From Iamia sp964643485 (GTDB lineage: Bacteria; Actinomycetota; Acidimicrobiia; Acidimicrobiales; Iamiaceae), in NCBI GenBank assembly GCA_964643485.1, contig CAZXRA010000252.1, positions 1 to 6,810 of the forward strand: a DNA stretch of 6,810 nt. Reading direction: 5' to 3'. This document shows, in pieces, positions 1 to 6,558 of this stretch (within the stretch, counting starts at the first letter, position 1; each line of letters opens with the position of its first letter). Under the pieces are notes generated by a model. It did not search any database and was not told the DNA's origin. It was given only the letters and a program-made list of their open reading frames with translations. Position numbers and translations under genes: made by a program.

Positions 1-155
1 GCGCGATATGCTCCGGCGGCGACCATGGAAGGGGCCGGCCGTGCCCCAGAGGGGATTGGTACGGCCGGTCGACGATGCTGATCGCACCGCTCCGGCAGGA
101 GGAGGCGGACCAAGACGCACGTCCCGGTCCGCGGAGACGTACCTCAGTCGTGCCG

Positions 156-422
156 TCAGGTGGTGGTGCGGGCGAAGTCGCCGAGGGTCTCGGCCATCCA
201 CTCGGCCTCGTCGGCGATGGCTTCGTCGTAGACCCGGGCGCAGCGGGCCCAGTGCACGAACGACGCCAGGTGCTTGAGAGCCAGCACCAGGCGGATGGCC
301 TCATCCGGGGTGAGGATCAAGCGCCCGGTGTCGGGCTCGACCTCGACCCCCAGCGGATAGCCCGCCGGGTCGGGCGCCGCATCAGGAAAGGCGCGCGGGC
401 AGGGGTGAGTAGCTTCGGGCAT
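156..422 (-). CDS. Small acidic hypothetical protein, 88 aa
   Basis: I do not recognise this protein. The ATG at 422 is preferred over an upstream in-frame start at 512 because an AAGGAG Shine-Dalgarno sequence lies 8 nt before it, whereas the extra 30 residues of the longer form look like translated leader. The N-terminal ~25 residues are proline/alanine rich (starting MPEATHPCPR). A short stretch (GVEVEPDTGRLILTPDEA) looks like a beta-hairpin. The C-terminal ~50 residues should be helical, with hydrophobic positions at helix spacing (LVLALKHLASFVHWARCARVYDEAIADEAEWMAETL). There is no signal peptide, membrane segment or known catalytic motif. It is strongly acidic overall, so it is probably a small soluble cytoplasmic protein. 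It is transcribed divergently from the 884-aa gene across a 237-bp spacer. Its reality rests on the RBS, a plausible composition and third-position GC bias; function is unknown. Confidence 0.62.
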   Translation of the reverse strand: MPEATHPCPRAFPDAAPDPAGYPLGVEVEPDTGRLILTPDEAIRLVLALKHLASFVHWARCARVYDEAIADEAEWMAETLGDFARTTT

Positions 423-430
423 GTCAGCAT

Positions 431-436
431 CTCCTT
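431..436 (-). promoter_or_regulatory. Shine-Dalgarno AAGGAG deciding the start of the 88-aa gene
   Basis: The minus strand reads AAGGAG followed by 8 nt (ATGCTGAC) and then ATG CCC GAA. Spacing and sequence are close to ideal. The ATG inside the spacer is out of frame, so this site fixes the start at 422 rather than 512. Confidence 0.7.
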
Positions 437-460
437 GGGTTGCTGGCCGGGCCCCGGGGT

Positions 461-532
461 GTTGACGCACCGCCGGGGCCACTGCATGTATGTGGTGAAG
501 CGACAGTCCCATGCGGGAGGGATGGCGTCAAC
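461..532. repeat. 8-bp inverted repeat GTTGACGC / GCGTCAAC
   Basis: GTTGACGC (461-468) and its exact reverse complement GCGTCAAC (525-532) flank 56 bp in the spacer between the 88-aa and 884-aa genes. Each arm contains TTGACG, close to the sigma70-type -35 hexamer, and the two point inward. The minus-strand copy (531-526) is followed at 17 bp by GACTGT (508-503), a weak -10 with the conserved A and final T only. That would start transcription near 496, compatible with the 422 start. The plus-strand copy has no convincing -10. It could be paired operator arms, a promoter element or chance. Confidence 0.3.
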
Positions 533-568
533 GACCGTCGCGGCATTTTTCTGTCACGACCACGAGTT

Positions 569-580
569 GCGACCGGTCGC
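569..580. promoter_or_regulatory. Perfect 12-bp palindrome, possible operator
   Basis: GCGACCGGTCGC is a perfect palindrome in the divergent spacer, 80 bp before the 884-aa start. Palindromes of this size in divergent spacers are often dimeric-regulator sites, but no regulator gene is in the window, and chance palindromes are common in GC-rich DNA. Confidence 0.25.
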
Positions 581-659
581 GTCGAGGACGTCCAACCACC
601 CCGAAGTGACGCCGCTACTCAGGTAGCCCGGTGAAGGATCGTGGCTAGGGTCGGCGGCC

Positions 660-3314
660 ATGCCCACCACCGCCGGCGAGCTGGCCGAGCGCCTCACGAG
701 CTTCTGCGTCGAGAGCCTGGAGCGGCTGGAGCGGTCGCACGTCCCGGGCTGGCGGATCCCCCGCACCTTCGCCGGGCACGAGGTGGGGGCCGACGTGCGA
801 GCCGACCTGTGCTTCACCCTCACGCACCTGGCCGACGCCGGGGTGGTCGAGGTGGCGGGCCAGCCCGTCGACGCCGTGCTCACCCAGCTCCTGGGCCAGG
901 TGGACGGCCGCTCCACCCACACCTTCTTCTCCTACCGGATCGCCGAGACCCTCCTGCGGGCCGGGCCCTTCGCCGGCAACCGCCTGCTCGACGGCCTCGA
1001 CGACGCCCAGCGGGCCGAGCTGGAGCAGGCCGTCGACAGCCGCGACTGGCTGGAGCTCCTCGACGCCAAGATCCTCCCCCGCAACTACGCCGCCGTGCTG
1101 TCCCGCTGCGAGCTGGGCCGCCACCGCCTGGGCCTGGTGGACGACACGGTGCTGACCGACCTGGTCGGCCGGGCCACGGCCGTCCTCGCCGGCAACCCCC
1201 GACGAGCCCTGGACGACTCCAACGACGGCATCGGCCGCTACGACATCTACACCGCCGACGTCTGGCTGTTCTGCGAGCCTCTCGCCTCCCGCATCGGCCC
1301 GGTGTGGGGCGAGGGCCTGGCCGCCGCCCTCGACCTGGTCCTCCTCGTGGGGGCCCGGGACGGATCGGCCGTGGCCTGGGGTCGCTCGGTGGGCGACCTG
1401 TCGGCCGCCCTCACCCTGGAGCTGGGCGCCCTGGCCATCGCCGACGGCCACGCCCCGGGCCGGGAGGCGGTGTGGCTGCGCCGGGCGGCCGACGCCGCGG
1501 CCACCGTGCTGCGGGGCTTCGACGCCGACGGCGTGTCGACGGCCCACGTCCACCGCAACCAGGACTCCTACCGGGGCCCGGCCCGGCGCCTCCAGCTCAC
1601 CCTCGACCTGCTGGGCAAGGTCGCCTACGCCGCCGGGCTGCTGCAGCGGGCCCCGGCCGACCTGGCGACGGCCCCCGTGGCCGAGGCCTACCCCGACGGC
1701 GACCACTGGATCTCCTTCGAGGACGGCCGCCCCGCCGGCGTGTGGGCCCACCGCTCCCCGGGGGCCGACTTCGTGGTGCCCTTCGTGGGGACGACCCGCA
1801 GCCACTACCTCCCCGCCCTGCACCAGCCGGGGACGTGGGAGGTGCCCGTCGACCGCGACCTCCCCTGCTGGACGCCGCTGGTGGTCGCCGGCCTGCGTCG
1901 CCACACCGCCGGGGGCGTGCCTGCCTCCGTGGTCCACGAGCCGGGCCGGGTCACGGCCACGTGGGACGACCTCCCCGTGTCGGGACGAGGCCTCGACGGC
2001 GACGACCCCGGCCCACCTCTGCCGGGCTCCCGCACCGTCACCATCGCCGTCGAGGGCCGCTCCGTCGTCGTCGACGACCACCTCACCCTCGAACGCCCGC
2101 CCACGGCAGTGGGCGTGGCCGTCCCCGAGGTGAGCGGCCGTCCCCTCACCACCGACTGGCAGAGCAGCTCCGGGCAGCCGTCCGTCGTCGCCGTCGAGGG
2201 TCTGACCGAGTGGCGCACCCCCACCGCGGAGATCGCCGCCGTCCACCAGCTCGACCTCGATCCGGCCACCGATCTGGCCTACGCCGTCCGGGTCACGCCC
2301 CACCTGCGCATCGCGTCGACCGAGCCCGAGCACCACTACAGCCGCCTCCTCTACGGCCCGATGGCCGACCGGGCCGTGGTGAGCGGGCCGCCCGTCGGCT
2401 GGCGGGCCCGGCCCGACGCCCGCCTCGACGAGGTCGACGTCCTGCACCTGCACTGGCCCGAGTGGCTGGCCTTCGACGACCTGGCCGCCCACGAGGCGAT
2501 CATCGCCGAGCTGGCCGACGCCGACGTCCCCGTGGTGTGGACGGCCCACAACCTCACCCCGCACGAGAAGCGACCCGAGGTGTACGACCCCATCTACGCC
2601 GCCTGGGCGGGCACGGTGGGCGGCGTCGTCCACCACAGCGCCTGGGGCGCGCAGCGGATGCGGGAGCGCTACCGGTTCCGGGACGACTGCCTCCACCGGG
2701 TCATCCCCCACGGGCACTTCGGGCCCCTGTGGACCGGGTCCGGGATGCCGTCCCGGGACGAGGCCGAGGAGCGCCTCGACCTGGCCCCGGCGGGGATCCG
2801 CATCGGCATCGTCGGTGCGCCCCGGGCCGAGAAGCTGGTGCAGGTGGTGATCGACGCCGTGGCCGCCTGCCAGCGGGACGACGTGGAGCTGGTGTGCTGG
2901 TCGCTCGGCCCCGGCGACACCGTGCCCGACGACCCCCGCATCGCCATCGCCGAGCCCTACAAGATGACCAAGGGCGTCGCCTACGCCACCCGGCTGGCCG
3001 CCTGCGACGTGCTGGCCCTGGTGTTCGACCCCGACGGCGACATGCTGGCCACCGGGGTGGCCGCCGACGCCGTGGGCCTGGGCCTCCCCGCCCTGCGCAG
3101 CGACTGGGGCTACCTGGTGGAGGCCCTGGGCGACGCCGGCATCCCCGCCGGGCACACCGTCGCCTCCGTGGCCGCCGCCATCGACGCCCTCACCCCCGAG
3201 GTGCTGGCCGCGGCCCGGGCTGCCGCCATCGCCCGCCAGGCCGGGCACGACTGGAACGTCGTCTCCCCGGCCACCTTCGCCCTCTTCGAGGACGCCGTCC
3301 TCCATCGCCGCTGA
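660..3314 (+). CDS. Putative fusion: glycan lyase/hydrolase-like region + GT-B glycosyltransferase, 884 aa
   Basis: The ATG at 660 is the only in-frame ATG after the upstream stop at 624; the RBS is weak (a CTAGGG-like stretch 9 nt before). No signal peptide or membrane segment is seen, so it is predicted cytoplasmic. Residues ~1-340 are mainly helical, with aromatic/polar motifs (FFSYR 89-93, NDGIGRYDIY 188-197, WGRSVGD 240-246) reminiscent of the (alpha/alpha)-toroids of DUF2264 and heparinase II/III proteins. Residues ~345-545 look beta-rich (DGDHW 346-350, TTRSHYLP 378-385, strands 458-474), like the beta-sandwich that follows such toroids. Residues ~548-884 are more clearly a GT-B, GT4-like glycosyltransferase: EPEHHYSRLLY 555-565, HLHWPEW 596-602, TAHNLTPHEK 628-637, HHSAWGA 658-664, VIPHGHFG 681-688, a second Rossmann half opening IGIVGAPRAEK near 715-725, and a donor-site-like region 792-812 ending GLGLPAL. 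It probably transfers a sugar from a nucleotide donor; donor and acceptor are unknown. The N-terminal family assignment is tentative; the GT call is fairly firm. Confidence 0.72.
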   Translation: MPTTAGELAERLTSFCVESLERLERSHVPGWRIPRTFAGHEVGADVRADLCFTLTHLADAGVVEVAGQPVDAVLTQLLGQVDGRSTHTFFSYRIAETLLRAGPFAGNRLLDGLDDAQRAELEQAVDSRDWLELLDAKILPRNYAAVLSRCELGRHRLGLVDDTVLTDLVGRATAVLAGNPRRALDDSNDGIGRYDIYTADVWLFCEPLASRIGPVWGEGLAAALDLVLLVGARDGSAVAWGRSVGDLSAALTLELGALAIADGHAPGREAVWLRRAADAAATVLRGFDADGVSTAHVHRNQDSYRGPARRLQLTLDLLGKVAYAAGLLQRAPADLATAPVAEAYPDGDHWISFEDGRPAGVWAHRSPGADFVVPFVGTTRSHYLPALHQPGTWEVPVDRDLPCWTPLVVAGLRRHTAGGVPASVVHEPGRVTATWDDLPVSGRGLDGDDPGPPLPGSRTVTIAVEGRSVVVDDHLTLERPPTAVGVAVPEVSGRPLTTDWQSSSGQPSVVAVEGLTEWRTPTAEIAAVHQLDLDPATDLAYAVRVTPHLRIASTEPEHHYSRLLYGPMADRAVVSGPPVGWRARPDARLDEVDVLHLHWPEWLAFDDLAAHEAIIAELADADVPVVWTAHNLTPHEKRPEVYDPIYAAWAGTVGGVVHHSAWGAQRMRERYRFRDDCLHRVIPHGHFGPLWTGSGMPSRDEAEERLDLAPAGIRIGIVGAPRAEKLVQVVIDAVAACQRDDVELVCWSLGPGDTVPDDPRIAIAEPYKMTKGVAYATRLAACDVLALVFDPDGDMLATGVAADAVGLGLPALRSDWGYLVEALGDAGIPAGHTVASVAAAIDALTPEVLAAARAAAIARQAGHDWNVVSPATFALFEDAVLHRR

Positions 3315-3327
3315 TCGCGGTCGGCGC

Positions 3328-3747
3328 CTACGCGAGGGGGTTGGCCACGTGCAACCCCTGCCGTTCGGCGGCATGACACAGAGCGAAGTCGGCGCTCGTC
3401 AGCACGGCAGCCTCGACGGTGAGAGCCGCGGCAAGGTGGACGGCGTCGTACCCCCGCAGCGCCTCCTCCTCCGCCAGGTCTCCCGCCGCCGCGATCAGCT
3501 CCTCCGTGACCTCCACGATGGTCAGCTCGTCGACGAGAGCGGTGAGCTCGTCCTTGGCCTGGCGATGCTGGGTGGCGCTGAGGCGAGTGCTGCGCGCCGC
3601 CGCCGCCAGGGCGGCCCGTCCCTCGACCACGACCAGAGCCGCGGCCGCAACGGTGTCGGCTGCATCCCAGATCAGCCCCGCTCGCTCGGAGCCCTCCTCG
3701 TCGATCAGCAACTTCAGCAACGACGAGGTGTCGACGTAGGTGATCAC
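3328..3747 (-). CDS. vapC: VapC-family PIN-domain ribonuclease toxin, 139 aa
   Basis: This is a PIN-domain endoribonuclease, expected to cleave RNA using Mg2+ or Mn2+ and to be neutralised by the upstream antitoxin. The length is typical for VapC. The acidic PIN residues are all visible: D6 in the N-terminal YVDTSSLLKLL motif, E42 in the VVEGRAAL helix, D101 in GYDAVHLAAAL and D120 in LTSADFALCHAA, so it looks catalytically intact. The start is GTG at 3747, overlapping the antitoxin TGA by four bases (GTGA), which indicates translational coupling. The stop is TAG. It converges on the 884-aa gene with 13 bp between the stops. The RNA target cannot be predicted from the sequence. Confidence 0.92.
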   Translation of the reverse strand: MITYVDTSSLLKLLIDEEGSERAGLIWDAADTVAAAALVVVEGRAALAAAARSTRLSATQHRQAKDELTALVDELTIVEVTEELIAAAGDLAEEEALRGYDAVHLAAALTVEAAVLTSADFALCHAAERQGLHVANPLA

Positions 3748-4025
3748 CGTCGCTGTTCGGCCACGAGATCGCCGACCGGGCCCTTCGCCTGTATGCGCCG
3801 GGACGGCCGATAGCGCGTCGTCTTCTTCGGGGGCCGTACCACTCCCGCGGCGATCAGCTCGGCCAGCCGGTCATGGGAGCGGTCGAGGGCGGACAGACGG
3901 GCGATGGGCCTCCCTCGATCGGTCACGACCACCTCCTCGCCCTGCTGGGCCCGGTCCAAGTACCGGCTGAGGTTGTTCTTCAGCTCGCGCACGCCGACCT
4001 CGACGCGCAATGTAGCTACATTCAT
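3744..4025 (-). CDS. vapB: VapB-type antitoxin, Phd/YefM family, 93 aa
   Basis: This is the antitoxin of the adjacent PIN toxin. Residues ~9-47 match the Phd/YefM DNA-binding/dimerisation fold: VGVRELKNNLSRYLDRAQQG followed by the strand motif EEVVVTDRGRPIARL. The rest (~48-93), rich in basic residues and proline, should be the flexible toxin-wrapping tail. The family normally represses its own operon through a palindromic operator, and one is present here. I chose the ATG at 4025 over an in-frame start at 4160, because the longer form adds 45 residues with no family resemblance and would run through the promoter/operator. There is no Shine-Dalgarno sequence before 4025; instead a -10 box lies 6 nt upstream, suggesting leaderless translation. 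The stop overlaps the toxin's GTG start. Confidence 0.9.
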   Translation of the reverse strand: MNVATLRVEVGVRELKNNLSRYLDRAQQGEEVVVTDRGRPIARLSALDRSHDRLAELIAAGVVRPPKKTTRYRPSRRIQAKGPVGDLVAEQRR

Positions 4026-4043
4026 CCCGCCATTGTAGCTACC
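4011..4043. promoter_or_regulatory. Twin GTAGCTAC palindromes, probable VapB operator
   Basis: TGTAGCTACA (4011-4020, a perfect palindrome) and TGTAGCTACC (4034-4043) share the palindromic core GTAGCTAC, repeated 23 bp apart, close to two helical turns. Similarity extends outside the core (CAATGTAGCTAC and CATTGTAGCTAC). One copy overlaps the candidate -10 box; the other lies inside vapB over codons 3-5 (Val-Ala-Thr). Phd/YefM antitoxins autorepress through paired palindromes, so cooperative binding of VapB dimers or VapBC here is the natural inference. The sites stand out as AT-rich in a GC-rich region. Confidence 0.72.
4032..4037 (-). promoter_or_regulatory. -10 box TACAAT of a probable leaderless vapBC promoter
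   Basis: On the minus strand TACAAT differs from TATAAT at one position and ends 6 nt before the vapB ATG (TACAAT-GGCGGG-ATG). A transcription start 6-7 nt downstream would fall on or next to the A of the ATG, giving a leaderless mRNA, a common arrangement in actinobacteria. No good -35 hexamer is seen at the expected distance. The box overlaps one operator palindrome, so a bound repressor would block polymerase. Confidence 0.6.
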
Positions 4044-4147
4044 GACAACATCGACCGATAGGTCACCGCCGACGGACGATCGGTACGGCCGAGCGGCAGG
4101 TCCGGGAGAGACCTGGTTCACTGAGGGCACCCGCCCCCTTTCGATCC

Positions 4148-4152
4148 AGGAG
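4148..4152 (+). promoter_or_regulatory. Shine-Dalgarno AGGAG of the VOC gene
   Basis: AGGAG followed by 6 nt (TGCCCC) and ATG at 4159 fixes the start of the VOC protein. Together with the operator region, this accounts for the 133-bp divergent spacer; I found no convincing plus-strand -10/-35 pair in it. Confidence 0.65.
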
Positions 4153-4158
4153 TGCCCC

Positions 4159-4626
4159 ATGGCCGTGAACCCGATCCCCGACGGCTACCCCCGCCTCTCG
4201 CCCTACCTCGCCGTCAACGGCGCCCAGGACGCCATCGCCTTCTACCGCGACATCCTCGGCTTCACCCAGCGCGGCGACGTCATGACCGCCCCCGACGGAC
4301 GCGTGGGCCACGCCGAGCTGGAGCTGGCCGGATCCGTGCTGATGATCGCCGACGAGTGGCCCGAGGCCGACGCCCTGGGCCCCGAGTCGATCGGTGGCTC
4401 GCCGGTGATGCTCCACCTGTACGCCGAGGACGTCGATGCCATCCACGCTCGGGCTGTAGAGGCCGGGGCGACCAGCCTGCGCGAGCCCGAGGACCAGTTC
4501 TACGGCGACCGCATGGCCGTCATCCGCGACCCGTGGGGCCACCGTTGGAGCATCTCGTCCCACATCGAGGACGTGTCGGCCGAGGAGATGGCCACCCGCG
4601 CCGCGGCGGCGATGTCGGACAACTGA
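4159..4626 (+). CDS. VOC-family (PhnB-like/glyoxalase-fold) protein, 155 aa
   Basis: This is a vicinal-oxygen-chelate fold protein of the PhnB-like/bleomycin-resistance-like type: two beta-alpha-beta-beta-beta modules in one chain. The first module has the typical opening PYLAVNGAQDAIAFYRDILGF (residues 15-35) and strand pair GHAELELAGSVLMIADE (50-66). The second runs VMLHLYAEDVDAIHARAVEAGA (83-104) to FYGDRMAVIRDPWGHRWSIS (114-133), the classic VOC ending. The tail (HIEDVSAEEMATRAAAAM) is also typical of PhnB-like proteins. Possible metal ligands are H51 and H86, but a full glyoxalase I ligand set is not evident, so glyoxalase activity should not be assumed. Members range from isomerases and dioxygenases to drug-binding proteins; substrate unknown. 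It is divergent from vapB and convergent with the ABC exporter (4 bp between stops). Confidence 0.88.
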   Translation: MAVNPIPDGYPRLSPYLAVNGAQDAIAFYRDILGFTQRGDVMTAPDGRVGHAELELAGSVLMIADEWPEADALGPESIGGSPVMLHLYAEDVDAIHARAVEAGATSLREPEDQFYGDRMAVIRDPWGHRWSISSHIEDVSAEEMATRAAAAMSDN

Positions 4627-4630
4627 CCGC

Positions 4631-6550
4631 TCAGGCCAAGGAGTCCACCGGGGGGACGTCGTCACCGTCGGGCGCGGCGGGCCCCCCGTCGATCCCGGCG
4701 AACTGGGTGCGGTGGAGCTCGGCGTAACGACCCCCGGCCGCCAGCAGCTCGGCGTGGCTGCCCCGCTCCACGATGCGCCCGCCCTCGACCACCAGGATCT
4801 GGTCGGCCCGGCGGATGGTCGACAGGCGGTGGGCGATGACGATAGCCGTCCGCCCCTCCAGGGCATCGGCCAGGGCGGCCTGGACGGCGGCCTCGGACGT
4901 CGAGTCGAGCGACGCCGTGGCCTCGTCGAGGATCACCACCCGGGGCCGAGCCAGGAGCATGCGGGCGATGGTGAGGCGCTGGCGCTCGCCCCCCGAGAAC
5001 CGGTAGCCCCGCTCGCCCACCACGGTGCCCAGCCCGTCGGGCAGGCCGGCCACCAGGCCGTCGAGGCGGGCCCGGCGCAGCGCCTCCCACAGCTCCTCGT
5101 CGGAGGCGTCGGGGGCGGCCAGGCGCAGGTTGTCGCGCACCGACTCGTGGAAGAGGTGGCCGTCCTGGGTGACGAAGCCGACCGTGTCCCGCAGGGCGGC
5201 GAAGCTCAGGTCGCGGACGTCGACGTCGCCGATGCGCACGGCCCCGGAGTCGACGTCGTACAGACGGGCGGCCAACGATGCCGTGGTGGACTTGCCACTG
5301 CCCGACGTGCCGACCAGGGCCACCATCTGGCCCGGCTCGACGTGGAAGGAGACGCCGTGCAGCACCTCGGTACCGCCCCGAGTATCGAGGGTGGCCACCT
5401 CCTCCAGTGAGGCCAGCGACACCTTGTCGGCGGCGGGGTACGAGAAGCGGACGTCGTCGTAGGTGACCGACACCGGCCCCTCGGGCACGGCCCGCGGATC
5501 GGGTCGCTCGGCGATGAGGGGCTCCAGGTCGAGCACCTCGAAGATGCGCTCGAAGCTCACCAGGGCCGTCGAGGCGTCGACGCGGGCACTGGCCAAGGCG
5601 GTGAGCGGGGCGTAGAGCCGGGTGAGCAGCAGGGCCAGGGTGACGATGGTGCCAGCGTCGAGCGAACCCTGCAGGGCCAGCCACCCGCCCAGCCCGTAGA
5701 CGAGGGCCAGGGCGATGGCCGACACCGACGCCAGAGCGGTGAGGAAGACGGACTGGCCCATGGCCGTGCGGACGCCGATCTGGGCCACCCGCTCGGCCCG
5801 AGCGCCGAACTCGGCCTCCTCCCGCTCGGGCTGCCCGAACAGCTTCACCAGGGTGGCGCCGGGGGCCGAGAAGCGCTCGGTCATCTGGCTCGTCATGGCC
5901 GAGTTGTGGTCGGCCGCCTCCCGCTCCAGGTGGGCCAGGCGGGCGCCCATGCGGCGGGCCGGGATCAGGAACACCGGCAGGAGCACCAGCGACAGGAGGG
6001 TGATCTGCCACGACAGGGTGAGCATCACCCCGAGGGTGAGCAGCAGGACGATGAGGTTGCTGACCACGTCCGAGAGCGTCCAGGTGAAGGCCCGCTGAGC
6101 GCCGATCACGTCGTTGTCGAGCCGGCTGACGAGCGCGCCCGTCCGGGTCCGGGTGAAGAAGGCCACGGGCATGCGCTGGACGTGGCCGAACACGGCCCGG
6201 CGCAGGTCGAGGATCAGCCCCTCACCGATGCGGGACGACTGCCAGCGCTCGGCCACGCCCACGAAGGCCTCGGCCACGGCGATGGCCGCGATGATGAGCC
6301 CGAGGCGGATGACGGTGCTCTCCGAGCCGTTCTCCACGATCTCGTCCACCACCCGGCCGGCCAGGACCGGGGTGGCCACGGTGAGGACGGCACCGATGGC
6401 GCTGAGCACGAGGTAGATGACGATGGCCCGGCGGTGGGGCCGGGCGAAGCGGATCACCCGGCGGACGGTGGCCCGGCTGATGCGGCGCCCGCTGCGGTCG
6501 CCGTGCACCGCACTCTCCAGGGCCATCCAGTGGGTGAAGTCCATCTGCAT
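4631..6550 (-). CDS. ABC exporter half-transporter (TMD-NBD), 639 aa
   Basis: This is an MsbA/MDR-type type IV exporter subunit, expected to form a membrane homodimer or heterodimer and pump lipid, drug or peptide substrates out using ATP; substrate unknown. With start 6550, membrane helices fall near residues 42-64, 79-101, 160-178, 182-199, 268-293 and 299-322. The ATPase domain follows from ~355: aromatic A-loop Y371, Walker A GTSGSGKST (414-422, K420), Q-loop Q462, signature FSGGE (518-522) in place of LSGGQ, Walker B ILDEAT with D542 and catalytic E543, and switch H574. All are intact, so it should hydrolyse ATP. A ~17-residue insertion (VSLASLEEVATLD...) sits between the A-loop and Walker A, as I recall from actinobacterial homologues. 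The start at 6550 has GAGG 8 nt upstream; a GTG at 6610 (659 aa) lacks a spaced RBS, and an ATG at 6544 is also possible. No second transporter gene adjoins it in the window. Confidence 0.93.
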   Translation of the reverse strand: MQMDFTHWMALESAVHGDRSGRRISRATVRRVIRFARPHRRAIVIYLVLSAIGAVLTVATPVLAGRVVDEIVENGSESTVIRLGLIIAAIAVAEAFVGVAERWQSSRIGEGLILDLRRAVFGHVQRMPVAFFTRTRTGALVSRLDNDVIGAQRAFTWTLSDVVSNLIVLLLTLGVMLTLSWQITLLSLVLLPVFLIPARRMGARLAHLEREAADHNSAMTSQMTERFSAPGATLVKLFGQPEREEAEFGARAERVAQIGVRTAMGQSVFLTALASVSAIALALVYGLGGWLALQGSLDAGTIVTLALLLTRLYAPLTALASARVDASTALVSFERIFEVLDLEPLIAERPDPRAVPEGPVSVTYDDVRFSYPAADKVSLASLEEVATLDTRGGTEVLHGVSFHVEPGQMVALVGTSGSGKSTTASLAARLYDVDSGAVRIGDVDVRDLSFAALRDTVGFVTQDGHLFHESVRDNLRLAAPDASDEELWEALRRARLDGLVAGLPDGLGTVVGERGYRFSGGERQRLTIARMLLARPRVVILDEATASLDSTSEAAVQAALADALEGRTAIVIAHRLSTIRRADQILVVEGGRIVERGSHAELLAAGGRYAELHRTQFAGIDGGPAAPDGDDVPPVDSLA

Positions 6551-6558
6551 GGAGGCAG

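Noticed and set aside
119..140. ACGTC...GACGT inverted repeat downstream of the 88-aa gene as a terminator
   Set aside because: The 5-bp stem around a 12-nt loop has no T-run, so it is too weak to support.
462..491. Possible plus-strand promoter TTGACG followed by CATGTA/ATGTAT toward the 884-aa gene
   Set aside because: The -10 candidates match consensus at only two positions at 17-18 bp spacing, too weak to call a promoter.
75..626. Plus-strand 183-codon frame opposite the 88-aa gene
   Set aside because: It has no RBS or recognisable motif and runs antisense to a gene with a good Shine-Dalgarno sequence; its composition looks like a shadow.
3315..3327. Terminator between the convergent 884-aa gene and vapC
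   Set aside because: Only 13 bp separate the stops and no hairpin with a T-run is present; the same holds for the 4 bp at 4627-4630 between the VOC and exporter genes.
645..3374. A 909-codon antisense open frame fully opposite the fusion gene
   Set aside because: It is Gly/Val/His/Gln-rich without motifs. The lack of stops follows from the sense codon bias (few TTA, CTA or TCA triplets), not from a real antisense gene.
641..3376. A 911-codon open frame on the plus strand across the fusion gene
   Set aside because: Its translation is a low-complexity Arg/Pro/Gly mixture, as expected from reading GC-rich codons one base out of phase; the 660 frame has globular composition and recognisable GT-B motifs.
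4026..4160. 45-residue N-terminal extension of VapB starting at 4160
   Set aside because: It would span the promoter/operator and overlap the VOC start codon, has no Phd/YefM resemblance, and the family start fits 4025.
4662..6011. A 449-codon minus-strand frame inside the ABC exporter, and plus-strand frames opposite it such as 4712-5410 and 5906-6601
   Set aside because: All are shadows with Arg/Pro/Gly or Gly/His/Val-rich translations; the exporter frame carries every ABC motif.
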